A program made the translations under genes and the position numbers. DNA of 64,000 bases, from positions 310,001 to 374,000 of the forward strand of contig NZ_OBEA01000001.1 of NCBI RefSeq assembly GCF_900215355.1. Reading direction: 5' to 3'. Source of the stretch: Pseudooceanicola antarcticus. Lineage in GTDB: Bacteria; Pseudomonadota; Alphaproteobacteria; Rhodobacterales; Rhodobacteraceae. Below the pieces are notes generated by a model. It did no database searches. It was not told the DNA's origin and saw only the letters and a program-made list of their open reading frames with translations. Positions 58,597 through 64,000 of the stretch are shown in pieces. Positions within the stretch are counted from its first letter, which is position 1, and each line of letters opens with the position of its first letter.

Positions 58597-58884
58597 TCAC
58601 GCGTTGACGCTGTCTTTCAGCGCTTTCGCGATGGTCATTTTCACGACCTTGTCGGCTTCTTTCTTGATCTGCTGGCCAGTGGCCGGGTTGCGGACCATGC
58701 GCTCGGGGCGCTCGCGGCAATAGATCTTGCCAACGCCGGGCAGGGTCACAGCGCCACCTTCGGACACTTCCTTGGTAATGACAGCCACCACGGCATCCAG
58801 CGCGGCGGAGGCGGTCTTCTTGTCTTCGCCCATTTCCTCGGCCAGTGCGGCCACGAGCTGGGTCTTCGTCATCGGCTTTGCCAT
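58597..58884 (-). CDS. hup: HU-family DNA-binding protein
   Basis: A 95-residue histone-like protein: MAKPMTKTQLVAALAEEMGEDKKTASAALDAVV start, GGAVTLPGVGKIYCRERPERMVRNPATGQQIKKEADKVVKM with the DNA-bending RNPxTG loop. It packs the nucleoid. Codons are biased towards the optimal set, indicating high expression. A good sigma-70 promoter and a strong terminator bound it as a single-gene unit. The loop reads NPATGQ as usual for HU. Confidence 0.96.
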   Translation of the reverse strand: MAKPMTKTQLVAALAEEMGEDKKTASAALDAVVAVITKEVSEGGAVTLPGVGKIYCRERPERMVRNPATGQQIKKEADKVVKMTIAKALKDSVNA

Positions 58885-58930
58885 TCAAGGTCTCCTTTTG
58901 CTGCCCGATGTCTTGGGCCTCGTGCGCCGC

Positions 58931-58959
58931 ATATAACCGGATGTAGCGGAAAGGCACAA
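58931..58959 (-). promoter_or_regulatory. Sigma-70-type promoter of the HU gene
   Basis: TTGTGC (58954-58959) and TTATAT (58931-58936) read on the minus strand with a 17-base spacer, leaving a leader of about 40 bases before the HU ATG at 58884. Confidence 0.65.
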
Positions 58960-59027
58960 TAAATAGAGTAAGTTTTCTTGCCTTTTCTGACCCTGCGTGA
59001 CCTTTCCGACCATTTGGTCAGTTTCAA

Positions 59028-60497
59028 TCAGAGGAAGGCGGTTTCATCGAAGCTGCGCAACTTGCGGCTGTGCATACGTTCAAGGGGCATGTCGCGCAGG
59101 GATTCCATGGCGCGGATGCCGATCATCAGGTGACGGCTGACCTGGGTCTTGTAGAAATCCGACGCCATGCCCGGCAGTTTCAGCTCGCCATGCAGCGGCT
59201 TGTCCGAGATGCAAAGCAGCGTGCCATAGGGCACCCGGAAGCGGAAACCGTTGGCGGCGATGGTGGCGCTTTCCATGTCCAGCGCCACGGCGCGGGATTG
59301 CGACAGCCGCTGCACCGGGCCGCGCTGGTCGCGCAACTCCCAGTTCCGATTGTCGAGCGTCGCCACGGTGCCGGTCCGCATGATCCGCTTCAGGTCGTAA
59401 CCTTCCAGCTGGGTCTCTTTCTCGACCGCCTCTTCCAGGGCCACCTGGATCTCGGCCAGGGCCGGGATCGGCACCCAGACGGGCAGGTCGTCGTCCAGCA
59501 CCTTGTCCTCGCGCAGGTAGGCATGGGCCAGGACGAAATCGCCCAGGTTCTGGCTATTCCTCAGGCCGGCGCAATGGCCGACCATGATCCAGGCATGGGG
59601 ACGCAGCACCGCGATATGGTCGGTCGCGGTCTTGGCGTTCGACGGGCCCACCCCGATGTTGACCAGCGTGATCCCCCCGCCGCCGGGGCGCTTCAGGTGG
59701 TAGCTGGGCATCTGCGGCATCTTGGTGGTCGGCGGAATCGCCTCGTCAGGACCCGAGATCTCGACATTGCCGGTCGAGACGAAGGAGGTATAGCCGCTGT
59801 CGGGATCGGCCAGCATCTTGCGGGCATAGGCCTCGAATTCGCTGACGTAGAACTGGTAGTTGGTGAACAACACGTGGTTCTGGAAATGCTCGGCATCGGT
59901 CGCGGTGTAATGCGACAGACGCGCCAGCGAGTAATCCACCCGCTGCGCGGTGAAGGGGGCCAGGGGGCCGGCGCCATCGGGGCCCGGCTCATAGACGCCA
60001 TTGACGATATCGTCGTTGGTGGTGGTCAGGTCCGGCACGTCGAAGACATCGCGCAGGATGAACTTGGCGGCACCTTCCTGCGGCACGGTGATCCCGGCAT
60101 TGGCCACCGCGAAATGCACCGGCATCGGCGTGTCGGAATAGCCGATCTCGACATGGGTGCGGTAGTTCTCGATCAGCTGGCCGATCTGCTGCAGCAGGTA
60201 GTTGCGGAAGAGGTCGGGCCGGGTGATCGTCGCCGCATAGACGCCGGGCATCGAGACATGGCCGAAGCTCAGACGCGAGTCGATCTGGGCGAAGCTCTGG
60301 GTGGTCAGGCGGACTTCCGGGTAGAAGGCGCGGATGCGGCCCTCGGGGCGGCGGCCATCGGCCATGGCCTTCAGGAAATGGTCGCGCAGGAACTCGGCCG
60401 CCTCGTCGTAAAGTTGGGCGAGCCTGTCGACGGCGGCCTCCGCATCAGAGAAACGCTCGGACGGGCCGGAGGTCGGCGTCAGGATCTGGTCCATCAT
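59028..60497 (-). CDS. amn: AMP nucleosidase
   Basis: A 489-residue enzyme that hydrolyses AMP to adenine and ribose-5-phosphate. The C-terminal two thirds is a nucleoside-phosphorylase fold (GITLVNIGVGPSNAKTATDHIAVLRPHAWIMVGHCAGLR in pieces, VALDMESATIAANGFRFRVPYGTLLCISDKPLHGELKLPG), and the N-terminal domain (YPEVRLTTQSFAQIDSRLSFGHVSMPG) is the Amn-specific regulatory part. ATG at 60497 has GGAG six bases ahead. Divergent from the SDR gene. Confidence 0.95.
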   Translation of the reverse strand: MMDQILTPTSGPSERFSDAEAAVDRLAQLYDEAAEFLRDHFLKAMADGRRPEGRIRAFYPEVRLTTQSFAQIDSRLSFGHVSMPGVYAATITRPDLFRNYLLQQIGQLIENYRTHVEIGYSDTPMPVHFAVANAGITVPQEGAAKFILRDVFDVPDLTTTNDDIVNGVYEPGPDGAGPLAPFTAQRVDYSLARLSHYTATDAEHFQNHVLFTNYQFYVSEFEAYARKMLADPDSGYTSFVSTGNVEISGPDEAIPPTTKMPQMPSYHLKRPGGGGITLVNIGVGPSNAKTATDHIAVLRPHAWIMVGHCAGLRNSQNLGDFVLAHAYLREDKVLDDDLPVWVPIPALAEIQVALEEAVEKETQLEGYDLKRIMRTGTVATLDNRNWELRDQRGPVQRLSQSRAVALDMESATIAANGFRFRVPYGTLLCISDKPLHGELKLPGMASDFYKTQVSRHLMIGIRAMESLRDMPLERMHSRKLRSFDETAFL

Positions 60498-60635
60498 GGA
60501 TGACTCCTTTCTGCCCTTTCTGATGCGCATCGAAGACGGGTGCAAGACCCGAGGCACCCTCTGGCAGGAGCGGTCATGAAGATGTCACGCAGGCGCAGGC
60601 TTGCCAGATCGGCGCGAAGACCGCATCTGTGGTGC

Positions 60636-61502
60636 ATGACCAAGATCCTGCTCTCCTTCGGGCATGGCTATTCCGCCCGCGCCCTCACCCGCCTGCTGCT
60701 GCCCGAGGGCTGGCAGATCCACGGCACGACCCGCTCCGACGACAAGGCCGAGGCGCTCTCTGCCGCAGGCGTGACGCCCCACCTGATGCCGGGAGAGGAC
60801 CTCGGGCCCCTGATCGACAGCGCCAGTCACCTGCTGATCTCGGCCGGTCCCGATGCCGAGGGGGACCCGGTGCTGCGTCTCTGGCGCGACCGTATCGCCG
60901 CCAATGCCGCCCGCTACGACTGGGTGGGCTACCTTTCGACCACCGGCGTCTACGGCGATCACGGCGGCGGCTGGGTCGACGAGGACACCCCGCTGACCCC
61001 CTCCACCCGGCGCGGCAAGTGGCGGGTCGAGGCCGAGGCCGCCTGGCAGTCCATCCCCGGCCTGCCGCTGCATATCTTCCGCCTGGCCGGCATCTACGGC
61101 CCCGGTCGCGGGGCCCTGTCCAAGGTCCGTTCCGGCAAGGCGCGGCGGATCATCAAGGAAGGCCAGGTCTTCTCGCGCATCCATGTCGATGACATCGCCC
61201 AGGTCCTGGCGGCCTCCATCGCGCGGCCCAACCCCGGCGCGGCCTACAACCTCTGCGACGACGACCCGGCCCCGCCGCAGGAGGTCATTGCCCATGCCTG
61301 CGAGCTTCTGGGCAAGCCCCTGCCCCCCGAAGAGCCCTTCGAGACCGCCGAGATGACCCCCATGGCCCGCAGTTTCTACGCCGAAAGCAAGCGGGTACGG
61401 AACGACCGCATCAAGCGGGAGCTGGGTGTCAAACTGCTCTACCCGACCTATCGCGACAGCCTTGGCGCCATGCTGGAGCAGGAAAATGACCGATCCCGGT
61501 GA
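60636..61502 (+). CDS. Extended-SDR/NAD-dependent epimerase-like protein (YeeZ-like)
   Basis: A 288-residue Rossmann protein: N-terminal ILLSFGHGYSARALTRLLLPEGWQIHGTTR, the VGYLSTTGVYGDHGGGWVDED active-site region with Tyr in TGVYG, and IFRLAGIYGPGRGALSKVRSG. It is related to YeeZ and other atypical SDRs; substrate unknown. I start at the ATG at 60636, which matches the glycine loop near the N-terminus; an upstream extension is rich in arginine and unlikely. Divergent from amn. Confidence 0.88.
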   Translation: MTKILLSFGHGYSARALTRLLLPEGWQIHGTTRSDDKAEALSAAGVTPHLMPGEDLGPLIDSASHLLISAGPDAEGDPVLRLWRDRIAANAARYDWVGYLSTTGVYGDHGGGWVDEDTPLTPSTRRGKWRVEAEAAWQSIPGLPLHIFRLAGIYGPGRGALSKVRSGKARRIIKEGQVFSRIHVDDIAQVLAASIARPNPGAAYNLCDDDPAPPQEVIAHACELLGKPLPPEEPFETAEMTPMARSFYAESKRVRNDRIKRELGVKLLYPTYRDSLGAMLEQENDRSR

Positions 61503-61553
61503 ACCAGCGCGCCGCGCAGGCGTTGTGCCTGAATGGAACAGGTGGTCCGACAC

Positions 61554-62174
61554 ATGAGCGAAACGCAACAGGCCGCCGAACCGCGCCTGCGCAGCCTGGG
61601 CGATATCCTCGACAAGCTCGAGGGTGCGGCCCATGACGGAAAGGTCTCCATCGGAGACGTCGTGGACGAAGTTGGCACCCGCGCCTTCGCGCCGATCATC
61701 CTGGTGCCGGCGCTGATCCTGATCTCGCCGCTGTCGGGGATCTTCGGTCTGCCGACCCTTGGCGCCGCGCTGATCTTCCTGATCACCATCCAGAAACTGC
61801 TGGGCCGCAACCATGTCTGGCTGCCCCAGGTGCTGCAACGGCGCGAGGTCTCGGAAGGCAAGTTGCAGAAGGCGATCTCCTGGCTGCGCAAACCCTGTGG
61901 CTGGGTCGACCGGCGCACCCACACGCGACTGACCGTGCTGGTCTCGCGCCCGGCCAACGTGGTGACCCTGCTGGTCATCCTGGGCATCTGCCTGGTGATC
62001 CCGGCGCTCGAGATCCTGCCCATGGTCACCTCGATCTTCGCCGTGGCCATCTCTCTCTTCGCCATCGGCCTGCTGACCCGAGACGGTCTGTTTACCCTGC
62101 TGGGCTACACCCAGGTGGCGCTGTCGAGCGGGTTGGTGCTGTGGCTGCTGACAGGCGGCGCAGGAGGGGGCTGA
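61554..62174 (+). CDS. exoD: ExoD-family membrane protein
   Basis: A 206-residue inner-membrane protein of the ExoD family: LGDILDKLEGAAHDGKVSIGDVVDEVGTRAFAPIILVPALILISPLSGIFGLPT in pieces, then QKLLGRNHVWLPQVLQRREVS and three further hydrophobic segments. ExoD affects exopolysaccharide amount and alkaline tolerance in rhizobia; its molecular role is unclear. AGGTGG nine bases before the ATG at 61554 favours this start over 61533. Convergent with the Mrr gene with no gap. Confidence 0.88.
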   Translation: MSETQQAAEPRLRSLGDILDKLEGAAHDGKVSIGDVVDEVGTRAFAPIILVPALILISPLSGIFGLPTLGAALIFLITIQKLLGRNHVWLPQVLQRREVSEGKLQKAISWLRKPCGWVDRRTHTRLTVLVSRPANVVTLLVILGICLVIPALEILPMVTSIFAVAISLFAIGLLTRDGLFTLLGYTQVALSSGLVLWLLTGGAGGG

Positions 62175-63107
62175 TCAGGCGTCGCCAAAGTAGTCTTCGT
62201 CGACACCCTTGACCACATAGGTCTGCCGGGAACGGACTCCGACCCCATGGCGGATCATAAGTTCCGCAAGCCTGCGTCCGTCGATCAGGACAACGCGCTG
62301 CTGAACCCGATCAAGGAAGGCAATCGCCTCGCGCGAGAAGCTGGAGGTGGTGACGAACACGCCCTTGGTCGCGCTGACGCCAACAAGGCTGCCGATAAAT
62401 TCGCGGATTGCGGGACTTCCAACGGTATTCTTGGGATCGTATCGCTTGGCCTGAATGTAGACCGCATCCAACCCAAGAGGGTCTTCGTTGACCACACCGT
62501 CAATACCGCCGTCACTGGACTTGCCTAACCGCTCTGCCATCTGACGCTTTCCGTCGCCGTACCCCATGGCGAGAAGCAGGTCGACAATAAGCTGCTCGAA
62601 GCGCGTGGGGTCCATGCCAAGCACAGCTTCCAACAGGTCGCTTTCAAGCGCCGAAAAGAGTTCTGCCGCCGCCGCCTCCAGGGCCTCTTCCGGAGGAAGA
62701 CTGGTAGCTTGCGCTGGCGTTTTCGCCGTGTCGCCCACGGCACCCGGTTGCGTACTATCCCGGTCAGGCACCCTCCATTCCTCGAAGGTCTCGAATTGAG
62801 CGAGTGTGGCATTCCCTATTGGACCGGAGTGCGACCTGAGAAGTTTGCGTCCCAGATCGGTAATCTCATGAAAACCGCGCCTCGAAGACTGCACCAGTCC
62901 AGCCTTGGAAAGATAAGTCCGCGCCCAATGAGCTCTGTTTGCCAAGACGGTTTGGGTGCCACTGGGAAGCAGCTCCTCGACCTCATCGGGTGTCAGATCA
63001 TAACGTTCTATCAAAGACGGAAGAATATCCCGGACGCGATGCGCATTCCCATCTGAGAGAGCTTCCAATACCGGTCTCATCAAGGTCTGGTAGTCTGGAA
63101 CAGGCAT
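62175..63107 (-). CDS. mrr: Mrr-type restriction endonuclease
   Basis: A 310-residue protein. Residues 1-95 are an Mrr N-terminal winged-helix domain (RPVLEALSDGNAHRVRDILPSLIERYDLTPDEVEELLPSG in pieces, RTYLSKAGLVQSSRRGFHEITDLGRKLL). Residues 165-310 are the nuclease, with FEQLIVDLLLAMGY (Glu171), DGGIDGVV (Asp203) and YIQAKRY (Gln219, Lys221). Mrr cuts methylated DNA. No methylase or partner gene lies beside it. The DNA looks less GC-rich than dxs and exoD on either side, suggesting acquisition. Confidence 0.94.
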   Translation of the reverse strand: MPVPDYQTLMRPVLEALSDGNAHRVRDILPSLIERYDLTPDEVEELLPSGTQTVLANRAHWARTYLSKAGLVQSSRRGFHEITDLGRKLLRSHSGPIGNATLAQFETFEEWRVPDRDSTQPGAVGDTAKTPAQATSLPPEEALEAAAAELFSALESDLLEAVLGMDPTRFEQLIVDLLLAMGYGDGKRQMAERLGKSSDGGIDGVVNEDPLGLDAVYIQAKRYDPKNTVGSPAIREFIGSLVGVSATKGVFVTTSSFSREAIAFLDRVQQRVVLIDGRRLAELMIRHGVGVRSRQTYVVKGVDEDYFGDA

Positions 63108-63130
63108 GGCGTCTCCGATGCGATCTGGCG

Positions 63131-64000
63131 TCAGGCCCTCTTCCCCAGCCGTTCCACGCCCAGCACGTCCAGCGCCTTGGCTTCGATGTCCTCGGCGTTG
63201 AGGCCTGCGGTGGCGTACATGTCCGCCGGGCTGGACTGGTCGATGAAGGTATCGGGCAGCACCATCGAGCGGAATTTCAGACCCTTGTCGAAGACACCCT
63301 CGTCGGCCAGCAGCTGCGCCACGTGGCTGCCGAAGCCGCCGATGGCGCCTTCCTCGATGGTGATCAGGGCTTCGTGGTCGGCGGCAAGCTGCAGGATCAT
63401 CTCACGGTCCAGCGGCTTGGCGAAACGGGCGTCGGCGACGGTGGGGGTGATGCCGCGCGCTGAAAGCGCCTCGGCGGCGTCCTGGACCTCTTTCAGGCGG
63501 GCACCGAAGGTCAGCAGCGCCACGCGCCCGCCCTCCTGGATCATCCGGCCCTTGCCGATCTCCAGCGGCACGCCCTTCTCGGGCATCTCGACGCCCACGC
63601 CCTCGCCGCGCGGGTAACGGAAGGCGATGGGACCCTCGTCATGGGCGGCGGCGGTGGCGACCATGTGCTTCAGCTCGGCCTCGTCGGCGGCGGCCATGAC
63701 GACCATGCCGGGCAGGTTGGCCATGAAGGCCACGTCGAAGCTGCCCGCATGGGTGGCGCCATCGGCGCCCACCAGGCCGGCGCGGTCGATGGCGAAGCGC
63801 ACGGGAAGGCGCTGGATCGCCACGTCATGCACCACCTGGTCGTAGCCGCGCTGCAGGAAGGTCGAATACATCGCGCAGAAGGGCCGCAGCCCGCCTGCGG
63901 CCAGCGCCGCGGCGAAGGTCACCCCGTGCTGCTCGGCGATGCCCACGTCGAAGGTGCGCGAGGGGTAGCGCTCGGCCATCAGCTGCAGGCCTGTGCCATC
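63131..64000 (-). CDS. dxs: 1-deoxy-D-xylulose-5-phosphate synthase, C-terminal part
   Basis: The last 289 codons are present; the gene runs off the right edge (the visible start is [28 protein letters not shown]). Signatures are the transketolase central domain DVGIAEQH with the Glu that activates [41 protein letters not shown] and the C-terminal domain [19 protein letters not shown]. It makes DXP from pyruvate and glyceraldehyde-3-phosphate for isoprenoids, thiamine and PLP. Its end lies 23 bases from the Mrr start. Confidence 0.97.
   Translation of the reverse strand, partial: DGTGLQLMAERYPSRTFDVGIAEQHGVTFAAALAAGGLRPFCAMYSTFLQRGYDQVVHDVAIQRLPVRFAIDRAGLVGADGATHAGSFDVAFMANLPGMVVMAAADEAELKHMVATAAAHDEGPIAFRYPRGEGVGVEMPEKGVPLEIGKGRMIQEGGRVALLTFGARLKEVQDAAEALSARGITPTVADARFAKPLDREMILQLAADHEALITIEEGAIGGFGSHVAQLLADEGVFDKGLKFRSMVLPDTFIDQSSPADMYATAGLNAEDIEAKALDVLGVERLGKRA

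Noticed and set aside
1-64000. CRISPR arrays, prophage, transposases, tRNA or rRNA genes
   Set aside because: I found no evenly spaced direct repeats with unique spacers, no integrase or structural phage protein, no IS transposase, and no cloverleaf with a CCA-type acceptor in the gaps.

Overview
This 64-kb window is chromosomal DNA of a high-GC alphaproteobacterium, most likely a member of the Rhodobacteraceae/Roseobacter lineage. The evidence is the DUF3576 lipoprotein - leuS - lptE - holA block, the DUF4170 - waaA - lpxK block, a serC-serA operon with a hairpin leader of the serC RNA type, a double-module ALDH16 enzyme, Hint-domain proteins and Gram-negative outer-membrane porins. I see no tRNA, rRNA, CRISPR array, transposase or phage gene. 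Both ends are cut inside genes: ribA at the left, dxs at the right.

Layout. 1-1.5 kb: ribA 3' end, an L,D-transpeptidase and the PLP-homeostasis protein yggS. 1.6-3.6 kb: two tandem porin paralogues; the promoter-distal one carries two perfect 16-bp palindromes. 3.9-10.1 kb: DUF3576 lipoprotein, a glycosyltransferase on the opposite strand, then leuS-lptE-holA overlapping head to tail. 10.2-13.7 kb: GST, flavoprotein, HNH nuclease, a crotonase-SDR pair. 13.9-20.3 kb: DUF2125 protein, PmbA/TldE, CysQ-like phosphatase, converging on lpxK-waaA-DUF4170. 20.5-25.1 kb: PfkB kinase, nth, Hint protein, AraC-MGMT repair fusion, OmpA lipoprotein. 25.2-29.9 kb: a purine/ureide catabolic cluster (uraH; puuE-uraD fusion, ureidoglycine aminohydrolase, allA, nucleobase permease). 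30-33.9 kb: thiolase, metallophosphatase, a one-module haem-copper-oxidase-like membrane protein, and an Rrf2/flavoprotein pair. 34-38.1 kb: complete serine synthesis (serA, serC, serB). 38.5-41.1 kb: ArsR-SRPBCC-YCII triad, aldose epimerase, GNAT. 41.1-44.5 kb: deoC-ALDH16. 44.6-48.7 kb: TPP-riboswitch-controlled thiBPQ followed by a degenerate sugar-kinase homologue. 48.7-54.9 kb: GT90, aroC, AEC carrier, a ccdA-thioredoxin pair, EamA-cupin pair. 55.2-58.4 kb: marR-MFS-HlyD efflux operon with a twin operator. 58.6-64 kb: HU, AMP nucleosidase, SDR, ExoD, an Mrr-type restriction enzyme, dxs.

Most of the window is ordinary core genome. The points I consider most worth attention are the degenerate 2-dehydro-3-deoxygalactonokinase homologue downstream of the thiamine transporter, a bipartite palindromic repeat found at eight intergenic sites, the twin palindromes ahead of one porin and ahead of marR, a 270-bp inverted-repeat element near 38.2-38.4 kb, and the orphan haem-copper-oxidase-like module. 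I did not find clear evidence of a wholly new multi-gene system.
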